A DNA stretch of 64,000 nt, taken from Kalmusia sp. IMI 367209 (Eukaryota; Ascomycota; Dothideomycetes; Pleosporales; Didymosphaeriaceae). Location of the stretch: assembly GCA_027946365.1 (NCBI GenBank), contig JAPEUQ010000008.1:558001-622000 (forward strand), in the 5' to 3' direction. A model generated the notes under the pieces. That model saw nothing but the letters and a program-made list of their open reading frames with translations, was not told the DNA's origin and made no database searches. Below, piece by piece: positions 47,139-59,364 of this stretch; the first letter of the stretch is position 1; each line of letters begins with the position of its first letter. The position numbers and the translations under genes were made by a program.

Positions 47139-47409
47139 GGCGAATTAGAGATTAGGGAGAAAAGGAAGAGGAAGGCTGTGTTGAGATGCGATACCAATGT
47201 CGACTTGCAGGCTAGAAAGTCCATTTCAATAGCGACGAAACGTAATGGAACATGTTATTCTATATGCAAACCAAGTCGTGCAAACGTACTGTAAGAAAAG
47301 GGTATACTAGTACAAGAAGTGAAATGCTAGACGTCGAAGTCCTCCCGGGTTTCCAACATGATCGTTCATCCCATTGGTCTAATTTCTGTCAGGGCAGAAG
47401 AAGAGGTGC

Positions 47410-48604
47410 TCACGCAACGAACTTGATCTCGCGCTTGTCGAGGTCCTGGATGCTGATAGGTGCCTCCGCCGTGGGCAGATTGTCGTCGAACGGGTCGTTC
47501 TGGCACTCGCTGCTCGCCTGGCTCCATGTGACCTGGTCGAGCGTGCCGCCCTGCGCGAACGAGAAGTCACTGCCGTCCTCGAGCCAGATCTTGACGTTCG
47601 CCGAGTACGTGCCCTTGTACACGCCCGACATGGCGGTGGCGCGGCAGTACACGCGGCCGCCGGGTGGGACGGTCGTGCTCGTCGAGTACGTCAGGTCGGT
47701 GGTGTCTGCTGTCGCGGTGCTCGTGGTGTCTGTCAGCTGGGTCTCGAATTTTAGCGTGGTGGTGGATTTTGCGCCGATGCCGAGGATCTCGCCGGACACT
47801 TCGATGGCTTCGGTGATGCCGAAGGTGAGGGCGGCGGATTGAGTGTAGGTCTTGGTCACGGTGCGAGTTTGCTTCTTTTGGAAGGAGAAGTCGTCGGTGG
47901 CGTTGGCTTGGTTGTTCTTGTGGTCGGCGTAGTCGATGATCATAGTGTTGAGGCCTTTCATGCGCTCGTTCAAGTCTTCGGCGGTGTCGGACTGAGAGGT
48001 GAGGTAAGTTTGGGAGGTCAGTTGGGTTGTAGGAGAGGAAACGTACGAAAGCAACGTTTTCAATGGTGATCTTGCTGACCTTGCTCTTAAGGAAGAGCAC
48101 GCCCATGCCGTCGATGACATCGCCAGCTTTACCATATGCACCAAGCATGATGCCGGACTGGACATCGGTCTCGTACACAGCCTGGCCGTCAGTGTCCTTG
48201 CCGACGTTGAGCTCGCCGCCAGACTTCAAACGGAGGTATACACGGCCGAGATATTGGCCTTTTCCGTTGCCCCAAGTCTTAAGCTGGGAGATGCCGTCCT
48301 TGGAAGGATCCCAGTCGATGCGCTGGTGCTCCTTTACATCGTCGAGCTTGCCGACCATACCCGAGTTCGAGCCGTCGGAGTAGTAGAGCTGGACGGCTCG
48401 GACGGCCTTGTTCGAAGCCCAGACTTCCATGCCCGTGACGACGATGCCTTGGTCCCATTTGCTGTTGCACCAGTCGCCGCCACCGCCTCCGCCAATGTAC
48501 AAGACGTTAGTCCATGGGCCGTTCGCGCAGTCCGCGGCGGTAGCTAGGCCAGAGAACAGGAGGGTGGAGGCTCCTAGGAGGAGCGACCGTGGGTTGAAAA
48601 GCAT
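47410..48604 (-). CDS. Secreted jacalin-like lectin fused to an aerolysin-like domain
   Basis: Exons 48604-48047 and 47991-47410 (GTACGT donor, CTCAG acceptor) give 379 aa with a signal peptide (MLFNPRSLLLGASTLLFS). Residues ~25-185 have a glycine run near YIGGGGGGDW, AVQLYYSDG and late VIDGMGVLFLKS, a jacalin-like beta-prism pattern. After the intron comes a Thr/Ser-rich alternating region with KTYTQSAALTF and TTVPPGGRVYC, typical of aerolysin (ETX/MTX2) beta-pore domains. The same order, jacalin-like then aerolysin-like, occurs in fish natterin-like Dln1. The product may bind glycans and insert into membranes; target and activity are inferred. No frame break is seen. The aerolysin call rests on pattern, not alignment. 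Confidence 0.68.
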
Positions 48605-49690
48605 CTCGTTGAAAACGTTGTATGAAAGAATGAATGACTAGAGTGAGCGACCTGGCGTCTGAACGAATGAGACTCTGCTCTTTAGCAGGGGAAAGAGACT
48701 GAACCGGGCAGTATTAGAAAAAACCAAGAGATGAATGATTCAAGAAACAAAGTTACCTGGAGCCACACTTTAAGTGGCAGTGATCGGACATTGTGGCCCC
48801 AAGATTGGATGTTTTGACATAGTCTGGTTACTGGGCTAGGAAAACGAAACATGGACTCGAGGGCGGTGCATGCATGCGTGTGCAAGACCAATGTCCGGGG
48901 CGTATACATTTCTTGGCATACACATATGAGGGTATACCCCTGCGATGTAGTATTTTGAGGCTGAACGTTTTGGCGCTCGCTAGTTAGCCACTTTTAATCT
49001 CATGTTCTGCATAGTCATCATCGGAGAGTGGCATCTGACAGGGTGCTTGTTGATCCTGTTGACGCAATCGAATGTGTCGTGATGTAGGAGGAATGAACTG
49101 CCTCTCTGCTCAAAGAGTCACCGGCATGCCATATACATGCTCAAAGTATACTTGGTCCAAGGCTCCAAGAGCAATTCGTTCAGGTCGTATGTCCATCTTG
49201 TGCGGGCGAGAGGTGGTCAGGTCTCTGCCTATGAGAAAGCAGCCCACCACGGCTATCCGGCAGGCAGGCCCAACACCGCTTTGTCGGCGAGATTGGCCAT
49301 TACGAGAACTGAAGATGTTTAGACGGGGCCGGGAGCGTGGGACATGTTGCGATGTTCGCCGCCGGTTTCACGATGAGCGACCAAGGAAGCAGGCTGCCTG
49401 AAGGGGAGGGACAAGCGAGACACAGCCTTATACCTTAATTTCACGTACGACGAAGTCCGTAGTGGCCTGCCGTGTAGAGAGAGAGGTGGACGCCACAGGC
49501 GTACGGCCGTTTGGCAGATCGCGCGTAGATCGTGGCGCGTGTCTGGGGAGCGGCCAGTGCGGCAGCTTGTTGGCCTACGCGGACACGGTGCATGTTTCAG
49601 CGCGGCGGCCGCGACCGTCTCCATATCCCTCGAGCCACACCCGAATCCGCTTGGTCCCGGTGAGGGGTCCGACGACCTGCAGACTGACAT
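48605..49690. other. Intergenic between divergent genes
   Basis: About 1.1 kb between the lectin/aerolysin-like gene (minus) and the FHIP gene (plus), so it holds both promoters. The part after 49,320 is GC-rich and contains long antisense frames without motifs. Confidence 0.5.
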
Positions 49691-52560
49691 ATGGACTTTG
49701 TGCGTAGCCTCACGTGCGCGAAGAGCAGAGCAAAGAGCGACGAAAAACTCAGACTGACGCGCGCAGTGGACGCGGCTCCTGGGCGGCAGCTCAGCGGCCA
49801 GGAAGCAGGCCCAGGCCAACGACCCGCAACAGCGTCTGGCACGCTTCAAGCAGCGGTACAACCAGGTCCTCGTGCGTGTATCCTCCCTGCTCGTCTTGCG
49901 CAGGCTGACAGAGACGCAGCAAACATGGCAAAAGGCAGAGTCGCTGGCCACGGACCGCGAGGCCTTGGGCAACCTCCGCCGCGGCTTCCAGGGCCTCTCC
50001 AAGATGCTCGAGGACGAGTCGCGTCTGCCCGCACCGCATCTCTGCCTAGCCTTCGCCGCCGCTCAGCAGATCTACACGGCCGTCTCCAAGATCGCTGCCA
50101 CCTCGCACGACGAGGGCATGGTCCGCGACGCCGTCCAGCTGTACAATGCACTTATCGATAGCGAGGAGGAGGACTTCCTCGAGAATGACGTATTCGCCGT
50201 CTCGCTCATGAACTTCATCGGCCGCTCCATCAGCTCAATAACACTGGGCGAGGACATCGAGGCCGACATTGTGGAGCTGCTGTTCGGAATCGCGGCCAAG
50301 ATCCGGCTGCAGCCCGAGATTCTGCCCGTGTGGTTCACCACCGCCTCCGCCGACAGGAACGGACGTCTCGTGAATCAAAAGGTCGACTTTGCCGGTGTGA
50401 CGCAGAAGGAGGACTTCCCGCTGTGCTACCAGCTCATCGACAAGGTCCACCATGAGGGCAGGATTGGGGAATTTGCCCGCATGGGGCTGTTGTACATCTT
50501 CGAATCGGCATCCAAGTCGTTGCCGCTGGAGCAGTGGATCGTGAATAGCGACCTGCCAACACTCATGGCTACAGGATTAGGAGCATTGTACAGCCAGCTT
50601 AGCAGGTGAGTACCTCAACCCCCCAACTACACCATCTGGGCTGACATGTCAGGCTGCTGTCCATCTTGCATCCACCCGAAGGCATGCCGCTCATCCTGCA
50701 ACTCTCCGACTATGCCGAGATGCGCACAAACCCAGATGCGACTAGCCTCTTCTCCGACGACTTCCAGAGTCATCTAGTCACTTTCCTGTCCTATCTCACC
50801 TTCTGGCAGGATGTACTTGAACACTGCCGATCCACTGATGTTAGGCACACGCTGATCGATCACTTCCAAGTTCTGTTCCTTCAGCAATTATTGTTCGTGC
50901 TTCCCGCTCTGCATTATAAGTCTGGTATTGATGTTCCTTCAGATACCCGTACATTGTGCAATCGTCTGACGCCGACGGTGGCTCTTCTGTAGCTGTGCTC
51001 ACATATTTGCGACGCATCCTTGATGCACTGGACCACGCCGAGCTTGTGCATATGATCCTCCAATATCTGCTCGCGCTTCCTGAATACTCTACGGCCTCAC
51101 CACTAGACCCACGGTCTCCAGCAGCACTGAGACGACGGCAGTCACTGATGCTTATTAGTGGACCCAGTAAAGAAGACGACAGCATGACGCCCTCTTTGTT
51201 CAATCTGGTTGATTTGATCCTGCAGAGCGCCGACTCTAGCAATCCGCAAACTGTAATTGCCGCCTTGAAGCTTACCACTGTGCTTCTTAGCAAGAATCAC
51301 GGATATGCACTCGGCTCCTTGATCAAAGTCACAAACATCCACCATAGAGAACCGCATCGGACAGTGGGGTCACTAAACACCGAACTTAACACCTATCTGA
51401 ACATTGCTATAGATCTTGCAGGCGAAAGCGGCGTCGACGAAGCATACGAAAGCCACTTGAAAGATAAACTGAGCATCCTAGAGTCCCATCCTTGTTCCCT
51501 CAAGGCTCTCGCGCTACCGTCAGCATCCTTGCAGAGTCCAGGGTACTTCGAACCAGAAAACGGTCCACGAGAGGTTGGCCCGCACTACCTGATTCCCGAA
51601 GATCCTCTCTTCAAGTCTCTGGCCGATCTGTTGCTGCGATTCTTGACGAATGATGTTGAGACGAACCTAGCGCTCACGGAGACCATTATCAGTCTTGGGT
51701 CGTGTTGTCAATTGCGTCTAGAGGGCTGGCTGTCTGTGGACCCTTCCGATTACCACTTTGTGGACGATGGCTTGGAATCCGCGGCTTTTTCCAACGATGG
51801 CCTTCGCGACATGTACAAGGCGAGCCGTCAGCCGACGTGGGACTCCGCAGCGGCGCCGAAGCTGCTCGCTTGCCTCCAACAGCTGCAAGCACAGATCGAT
51901 GCACTCCGAGCAGACATACAGGATTGGGATGAGCACGTAGCTAGCCGAAAGGATGCCTTCCGATTCCACGAGGAGATGAACGATGCGATGCGATCGTCGA
52001 CGCCACAAAAGCCTCCACGCCCGTCCACTGATACACCAACCGGATCATGGACCCCGCAGATACCCAAGAACATCCCAGCCACACCATCCAGAGCTCAGAC
52101 ACCCAGAGGCCGCAAAGAGGGCCTTGATGTGCGCGGTACACCGACGGCTTCCCCGGCGCCTTCCAAATTCGGCACCGGAAATTTGATCGGTTCTCCGTCC
52201 CGTGGCATATCGCCATTGCCCGCGCCTCAAGCCGGCAAAAGGCAGACGACGCTCATGACGGATATCGACGCTAACCTGGCGGCGGTGAAGCGCTCGGATT
52301 TCTTGAAAAGGCGGATCAGGTTCAACCGACCTGCCGGCACCGAGACGGTCGAGGTGATGCTGAGTAAGTACATGCCGCCGCCCAAGGACGAGGCTGAAGA
52401 TAAGGACGCGGCCGCAGGGGCCGAAGGCAAGGACGATGTAAGGGAGGCGAGTCTGCTGCACATCATCACCAACGTGGTGGTCTTGCAGGAGTTTGTGCTC
52501 GAGCTGGCGGCCCTGATGCAGGTGCGCGCCAGCCTTTTCGACGAAGTGAGGCATGTCTAG
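49691..52560 (+). CDS. FHIP-family protein (RAI16-like), FTS-Hook dynein adaptor subunit
   Basis: Four exons (49691-49699, 49767-50605, 50653-50892, 50943-52560) join in phase to 901 aa. Exon 1 is only nine bases (MDF); joined to exon 2 it gives MDFWTRLLGGSS, the family's usual start. Diagnostic parts are LPLEQWIVNSDLPTLMATGL, the FLSYLTFWQDVLEHC block and SSDADGGSSVAVLTYLRRIL across the third intron. Residues ~660-760 are a Pro/Ser/Thr-rich disordered stretch (TPTGSWTPQIPKNIPATPS). The family (retinoic acid induced 16-like) forms the FTS-Hook-FHIP complex. In Aspergillus nidulans the complex links dynein to early endosomes for long-range transport along hyphae. Confidence 0.9.
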
Positions 52561-53279
52561 TAGGTAGCGTCGTGGGCAGTAAGTACTGGTCATCTTAGTC
52601 TTTATCGTAGGAAATATACCCATTTCTTTTCGAATGTCGCTTTCCCTTCTTCGATTGGAATGAGTCTTTCACATTCGTCATGGCTCCCGCTCGTACGCTC
52701 CGAAAGGGGTCCGAGATACTGAAGCGAAAGCGCACCCTAGCTGTTGATACGTGAAGAAAGTACGTCCAAAGCGGCTAAGATGCGGTCCTGCTTCTGCGGA
52801 GAAGTCAGTCGGAAGGCGTGTAGAGCGTAAGGAGAGGAAAGGCTCGTGGTCTTATAGACGTATAGGGTCGGTTTCTAGCAGGTGGGTTCGGAGTCTGGTA
52901 TATAGATGCTACGAGTGAAACGTGGAACGCGACGAATTATATTATTCCAGGATACATTGCGTCGTGGTAGATTGAGCATTGTCGAGCTTTGAGAAGACTC
53001 GGCTTAGACGTCACTCACATACGAATAGGGAAAAAAAAAAAAAAAAGAGCGGGAGATTAATCAACGGAGCAAAGATGATATTGAGAACAGCGAATGTAGG
53101 TAATGGGTATAACGATCGTATTAACATTAATTATGTGATAATATGCAACCAGCACATGCTACTTACTCGAGCAATTTTTCATCACACGTCCACCGTCCAG
53201 CTGCTCTCCACACGGCGCTTATCCTGCCTCGACGCTCGCGCACCGGGAACCCCAAGTCAAGAAGATTGACGCGTGGCGT
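52561..53279. other. Intergenic between convergent genes, with an A16 run
   Basis: Shared 3' region of the FHIP and siderophore-transporter genes. A run of 16 adenines lies at 53031-53046. No gene recognised. Confidence 0.55.
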
Positions 53280-55184
53280 CTATAGCAGACCGACGGTCCT
53301 CTGCTTCTGCTTCTTGACGTCGACGTTCTGCCACAGCGCCACGCTGACCCAGGTGATGAGATACATGCACGTGGCCGCGATGAGCATGTAGCGCTGCGTC
53401 TGCGCGTAGCTCAGGTTGATGGCATCGCGCGTCGGGCTGCCGACTGGGTAGCTGCTCTGGACAGTGATGTCGCCGTAGATGCTGACGAAGTTGTCCATTG
53501 CCTCGGCGGGCAGGTTGGCCGTTAGGCGGGCAGGGAAGATGCCCGTCCACATGGCGCCGGAGATGGTGGATCCGATGGCGGATCCGATGGAGATGATCAT
53601 GGACTCGGTGGCGAGCAGGGCGGGGTAGTCTTGCTGCTTAGACACAGTCATGAGGGTAGTTTGCTCTGAGATGACGAGGATGCCGCCGCCGAAGGCGATG
53701 AAGATGAGGCACATGACGATGAAGCCGATGTTGACGTCGGGCTGGCGGAAGTGGATCATGAGCCCGACGCCGAGGATCGTGAGCGGGACACCTAGGACGA
53801 GCGAGTAGACCTTGAGCTTTCCGTAGTAGCGCAGGGCCACGCCGTAGATCAGACTGCAGGTGCACGAACCCATGGTATAGGTCTGGTTGATGTATCCGGC
53901 GTAGATGATGGGCTGGTTGAAGAGCACAATGAGCGCCGAGTAGAGGTACGAGTCCCAGACGTACCAGGCCATGTAGAGCGAGGCTGCCATGGTGTACGTG
54001 AAGATGACAGTGCGGTTCTTGAGCAGGTGCCAGGGGACAAAGGTGACAGGGGCGCCGTACTTCTCCCACAGCCCGAAGGAGATGATCAGCAAGGCACCGA
54101 AGATGATGAAGCAGATGATCATGGGAGACTTCCAGGTATCCGCTTGATAGCTGTAGATGTTGAAGGCCAAGAGGAAGAGCGAGAGACCGGTAGCCAGAAT
54201 GAGAAGACCAACAGCATCGAACTCTCTGAGGTAATAGAAAAGCGTCTGGCCAAAGGTCTCGCCGCGGCGGGGCTCCTCAGGGATGAGTCCTTGTGCACGA
54301 GCCTTTCTGTTGTTCTTGGTGAACAAGAAGATGAGAGGGGCAGCGACAATAGGAATGATAATTGTGAGAATACCGAAACCCCACTTGAAGCCAATGCCAC
54401 CCTCGGCCAGAACACGGTCCATAGCAGGACTGCAGACCCACACGGTGATGAGCCAAGGTGAGGCCACGAATGCAATGAAGAACGCTCGGTTGCGAAGCTT
54501 GGACGTATCCGCCACAAAGATGGTGATGGAGAAGTCGATCATGTTGTAGCCCATGTAGTAGAAAGTCATTGCCGCGCAGTATGTCTGGACGTTCGTGCAG
54601 GCGGCCATCATGACCAGACCCATGACGGTGCTAATGACACCGATGGTGAGAGCCACGGGACGACCCCAGATGTTCATAATCTTAGCATACGGGAGCTTCC
54701 AGATACCGGCAACGAGAGACGAAATGACACCGGTCAAAGCGGTCAAGGAATGCTCCTGGAAGGAGGATGTGACGTAGGGCGTCAAGAGCTGGACGCTGCC
54801 AGACGCGAAGGCGAGGATGAAAGCCAACAGCCAGACACTATTTGCAAGTCAGCTCGATTCTCGCACGATACACATGTTCCAAATTGTTACTCACTTGACA
54901 TATGCCAGCAGAAGTTCCTTCTTCGTCCAGACCAATGTCATGGCCTGCGCTTTCTGCACACCCGCCTCGGCCGTCGTGTCGACCTTGTTCAGAGAGTCGT
55001 CATCGGTTCCATCCTCAGACCTTGGGGCGCCCAACTTCTCGTCGATGCCACGATGGGCGTCCATGCTGGTGGTGGCACGAACAGAGGCAGGAACATCAGC
55101 GATGTCTTTCTCTACAGCACTGACGCCGGCTTCATTCTTGTTGACCAGAGCGGCCGAGGTGAGACCCTTGAAGGTAAAACCCAT
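53280..55184 (-). CDS. Siderophore-iron transporter, MFS SIT family
   Basis: Exons 55184-54895 and 54837-53280 (GTGAGT donor, AATAG acceptor) give 615 aa, the usual size. A cytoplasmic tail of ~90 residues with an acidic stretch precedes about 14 membrane segments. Family markers include KLPYAKIMNIWGRPVAL, MGYNMIDFSITIFVADTSKLRNRAF and WDSYLYSALIVLFNQP, and a C-terminal SIGSAIGSTISGAMWTG. Such MirB/Sit1-like proteins import ferric siderophores across the plasma membrane by proton symport. The exact siderophore cannot be read from sequence. The start is placed at MGFTFKGL; upstream frame extension lacks support. An exact SreA-type GATA site 552 bp upstream suggests repression by iron. Confidence 0.92.
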
Positions 55185-56902
55185 GTTGACCACTGCAGGT
55201 GTAATACCCAAGGACGAATGGATGGAAGGGGGGATGAGGGAATGCTTGATCTGATCGAAAGATTGATAAGATCCGAAGCGATTGCGCGAGATGCGCGACT
55301 TCATATACTGCAGCCGGGAATACACGCTTGCAGCAGAACGTCAAGGGTCCGCTGGCATTTCAGAGCCAGGTTGCCGGCTCTTGCATGAAGTGGAGCAACC
55401 TCTTGCCAATTGTGCCTCAAGCGCACAGTATGCTTCTGGACTACTGGGTAAAAACGCGCCAGACGCGCATTCCCGCCCTCGGCGCTCCCGTTCTCATTCC
55501 ACCCATTGTAAAATTCTGATCCATGGCCGTCGAACGACGGGGAGCGAGACTCGAAAATTTGCGCAGTGCGGATAGTTCCATTGACGCGACTGACTCGGCC
55601 TCGTTCTGGTAGTCAGGCCGCACATCCCCAACCACCAAGCGTCGGCCCAGAACGCTTAGCCGATCTTATCTCGGCAATCATCCGGGGCCTAGACGTGCGT
55701 GGCGCCCAATAAGCTTTTACAGCATGATCTAATCATTATCAGATGCAAAATTTTCATCTAATCAGATCGAGCTAGGAAATGCAACCCGCCGTCGGTCGTA
55801 CGTTGCATCGCGTGGACGCGTTGCACGGTGTGTCACGGCGTGGGACGTGGGCCCGAAGTCGGAAACGTGCCGCTCTGCTGGGGCCAAACATCGTGGGCCT
55901 GGTCTCTTCGCCAGGAGCCGTACGAGAAGTTCGCAGCTCGGTTATGTGCTGGGTACCTTAAGGCTGACGGCTGCATGGTTTTCGGGTTCAAGACAAGCAT
56001 TGCTCACAGACTCCAAGACCTTAGCGATCCAGGAACTACCTTGGCAGTGACCAGCACCTGGGTTAGCCAGGCGGTCTGTCGGCGCCTGGTCTTTATGCCT
56101 CCATGAGAGTGCTCCTCGTTTAAGAGAAGAGCAGCATCGCGCTTGTTCGACGGGTTTTGACTATACTATCAGGAGTAGGTAGCTCTGAGCTAAGGACTTT
56201 TGCCTAGCAAGCCCGAAAAGAGTGCACAATCGACATCGGCTTCCCAACAGCTGCTGTTGATCTGATCGAAGTATGAGGTCCATAAACTGGCTCACTTGGC
56301 AGTTGTGGCATACAATCATTGGACATCGTAGTGACCGTAGTGTGTAGTCGTGGAGAATGAAGATCCCCCAAGTCCGAGGTAGTCAACGCCACCTACCCGA
56401 CAATTACTATTGATCTGCGCAAGAGCTCTGCGATTCGGGCCCTTCATCCCGTTTCAATCGACGCCTCAACATCCACATCTCGTCATGCGATGCTCATCGA
56501 GAGGTTGCTTGAAGTAGAGGTTACGTCTGGTTGGTTCGATGTTCTCTCGGGAGAGTGGAAATATCTTGGGTGAGGTCGAGTGGTGATGCGTTGTGATGCA
56601 ACTGGCGCACTTTAGACCGATATCGCAAGGTGACGACCGAAAGCTCGAAAGCCCAGCCTCGTCACGCTGGACATCGAGGGGCACCACCAAATCAGTATCG
56701 TGAAACCCAATGTATGTGACGCAATGATCGAGGAGTCTGCTTCCTCCTCGTACCTTGAATATCGGCAAACATCCACATCTTGTACCACGGCCACTGGCTT
56801 CACACCTCTCATCTACGGAATGTCTTTTCCGATAGAATCGCGACTCTCCCACCAGCTACAGTTTAGGAGTCGAAGGACAACAAGGTGCTCCATTGACCTT
56901 CT
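55185..56902. other. Intergenic with siderophore-transporter promoter
   Basis: About 1.7 kb between the transporter start (minus) and the 3' end of MTG1 (minus). It holds GATA-containing sites in the first 600 bp. No protein or RNA gene was recognised in the remainder. Confidence 0.5.
55736..55744 (-). promoter_or_regulatory. SreA-type iron-repressor GATA site
   Basis: The plus strand reads TTATCAGAT, the exact reverse complement of ATCTGATAA, which fits the ATCWGATAA consensus of fungal iron-repressing GATA factors (SreA/Urbs1/Sre). Other GATA cores near it are CTTATCT at 55665-55671 and GATAAG at 55265. In iron-replete cells SreA would repress transcription of the siderophore transporter. 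The location is upstream of the transporter start only; the flanking gene MTG1 ends, rather than starts, on this side. Confidence 0.6.
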
Positions 56903-57985
56903 TCAAGACTGGCCCTTCATCCTGTTTCTCTGTCGCCTCAACTCTCTTTGCGCCTTCCTCGCCTGATTCATACTCGGCACCATGTCCTTCTCCGCCGTCT
57001 TGCTAACTTCCAGCCCCTCTTCGCGAACCTCATCCAATAGAAATCTGCCCATCCCGCCCGTTCTCCATCTCTGAATCATCCACAACGCCGTCGCCTCTGT
57101 GTCCGCTTTCCCGCCCTTCCCGAGCCTGCCCGTCTTTCTAGCAATACCCTCGAGGAGCTCCACAATGTCGTTGGTGGGCCAGCAGTACTCCGCATACAAA
57201 GAGGGTGAGATGAGATTGACGTGAAATAGAAGGTAATCGGCGAGCATGACGGGCGGGATGATCGAGTCCTTGACGCTGCCGCAGAGGGCGAGTTTCATCA
57301 TGGCTTCTGCGTCAGGAACGTAAGGGATGAATACGCCCGGTGTATCGACAAGATACACACCGCCACCCACGCCCTTGTATCTCTTCTTGCTCGCCTCGTC
57401 CATAGCCTCCACATCGTCTTCGCTGGGAATGATCTTGACGCCGCTGCCCACCTTGCGCGTGACGCCCGGCTGTGCGCCTGTCTTTGCGACTTTGCCTTTG
57501 CCGATGCCGTGAGCTCGTAAAGCATTGAGCAGCGTGCTTTTGCCTACATTCGGCATGCCGACTACCAATAGCCTGTGCCCGACGAGTTTCCACCGCTTCT
57601 GCGCATGCTCGCGAAGGAAATCCAGCAGCCGCTGTACACTTTTTCTCCTGCTCGCCTCGCTGCCCTCATCATTGTTGTTCCTCACGAACATCGTTGGCGT
57701 CGGCAAATGCCACTTGGCAATGATCTCTTCATTCCGCGAGTCGCGCGCTGCTCCGCCGAGATCGCGCTTTGTATATACAATGAGACGCTCTTTTCCCTCG
57801 AGGGACTCTTCGAAGAGGGGGTTGCGCGATGTGAGCGGAACGCGGTAGTCGCGGCATTCGATGACGAGATCGATGGAGCTAAGGAGAGACTTCATCTTCT
57901 GGAGGCCTGATTTGTGGTGCCCGAGGAAGTAGGAGCGAGGCAGGTGCGCCAGCGACGGGAAAGCGGAACGAGGTACGAATGACAT
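56903..57985 (-). CDS. MTG1: Mitochondrial ribosome-assembly GTPase Mtg1
   Basis: Single exon, 360 aa. The GTPase motifs are circularly permuted: G4 (YTKRDLGG) comes first near residue 73, then G1 (GMPNVGKST) near residue 145 and G3 (VDTPGVF) near residue 215. An acidic insert (PSEDDVEAMDEASKKR) lies between G1 and G3. The N-terminal HHKSGLQKMKSLLSSIDLVIECRDYRVPLTSRNP is diagnostic of the YlqF/MTG1 family. Mtg1 acts in late large-subunit assembly on the matrix side of the inner mitochondrial membrane. The basic N-terminus (MSFVPRSAFPSLAHLPR) fits a mitochondrial presequence. Confidence 0.93.
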   Translation of the reverse strand: MSFVPRSAFPSLAHLPRSYFLGHHKSGLQKMKSLLSSIDLVIECRDYRVPLTSRNPLFEESLEGKERLIVYTKRDLGGAARDSRNEEIIAKWHLPTPTMFVRNNNDEGSEASRRKSVQRLLDFLREHAQKRWKLVGHRLLVVGMPNVGKSTLLNALRAHGIGKGKVAKTGAQPGVTRKVGSGVKIIPSEDDVEAMDEASKKRYKGVGGGVYLVDTPGVFIPYVPDAEAMMKLALCGSVKDSIIPPVMLADYLLFHVNLISPSLYAEYCWPTNDIVELLEGIARKTGRLGKGGKADTEATALWMIQRWRTGGMGRFLLDEVREEGLEVSKTAEKDMVPSMNQARKAQRELRRQRNRMKGQS

Positions 57986-59364
57986 GGTGGAAGAGGCCGT
58001 TGAACAAGGTGTATATATTACGTTGTGTGCGCAAAGGCGCGTCGCGGTCTATCGACTCATAGTGATGCGGTGGGTTGATGCCGTAGGGCTATGTGGTCTG
58101 CTTGGACGATATCGAAAGGAAGTATCGACTAAACTCGTGTATCAGATATTATGACGAGGTATTAGCGCTTCTATACAATTATACTGTGCAAAAGAGTGAG
58201 TGTACAAGAAGTAAGCTATTGCACGGAGGTCCGCAACATTTTCTCTGCACACGAGTCAAGGAGCTAGCCCAGCCTAGCGCATTCTGAGTCATTCGTACCG
58301 CCACTTACACACTTTTCAAGTCACAGGCACCATAGACATGACCTATGCTAGAATATATTCATACCATTCATAATACTAAGATCGCTCCATTTCTACTACT
58401 CATGTTTATTCCACATTGTCACCTAAAGCCTTGGCTACTCTCTTCCTCACACATTTTCATACTGAGCATACATCGTCCACAAATTCCACACCACCGACGT
58501 CCAATTTCAAATCCATCCCATGAAAGCTCTTACTCAGTCCAACTTCCACGCATCACCTCGTCCATACACCATGCATCTTCCTCCAGAGCAGAGAGCGATA
58601 ACGCTCAACAAGACATAGATACCGGTGACGAGCATCTATTTGAATAAATGCGTCGATAAAGTCGCATAAAATGCTCTACACCCCAGACTTGCACGTAGTT
58701 GGGTGGGGATATGATGTGCTATGTGTCACGATATCATTTCCCACATTGAAGCAGCACATATACAACCATACCGTTATCTGCCTCGATGATTTCAGCTCAG
58801 CATATATAACAAGTGAGAGTCATCGCCAATCATTGATCCATTTTACTCTGTATTCTACCTTCCCACAATCCCTCCCCCTCTACTAAACGCCCAACCTAAC
58901 GAGGGAGAAAAAAGGTCAAAGTAGTAAGAGAAATTCAAACAGTCTTGTAGAATCAAATGAAATAGCGGGCGTCTGAACATTTGTGAATATAGCCTAAACA
59001 ATTATCCAGCTATATCGCCATGCTCCTCGTTGTCGGCATACCCTCGATAACGAGAAGCGAACGACAGATACTAGGTTAGAAACACAAAACTTCATTGGAA
59101 TCGACAATGGAACGCTTGAAAGGGAGAGTTTATTGTAGAGAGAACGACTATCTACGTAGAAGCGTGATTACGGAAGAAGGAAAAAGAGACAACATGCTCT
59201 GATAGCGGAATTACAATGAACAATGAACAGAAAACCTGGCGCAATCATGACAGCCATCACGTCTGGCAACGTCCGGGGAGCTCCTGCCTTAATCGGTCAG
59301 GTAGAAAAGCTCACTCCCTGAGGAGGTCAATAATGGTAGGGTAAGGCAACGCCTAAGCCAGACG
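57986..59364. other. Intergenic, no gene recognised
   Basis: About 1.4 kb between the MTG1 promoter side and the 3' end of the secreted-protein gene. Only unsupported short frames; no tRNA found. Confidence 0.45.

Noticed and set aside
47567..48604. Long frame reading through the intron of the lectin/aerolysin-like gene
   Set aside because: The part after 48047 is basic and low complexity, while the spliced frame continues into recognisable aerolysin-like sequence.
49319..50002. 227-codon minus-strand frame
   Set aside because: Rich in Arg and Cys, overlaps the FHIP start region in antisense, no motif; a GC-rich artefact.
52045..52623. 192-codon minus-strand frame
   Set aside because: Antisense to the FHIP C-terminus without conserved features.
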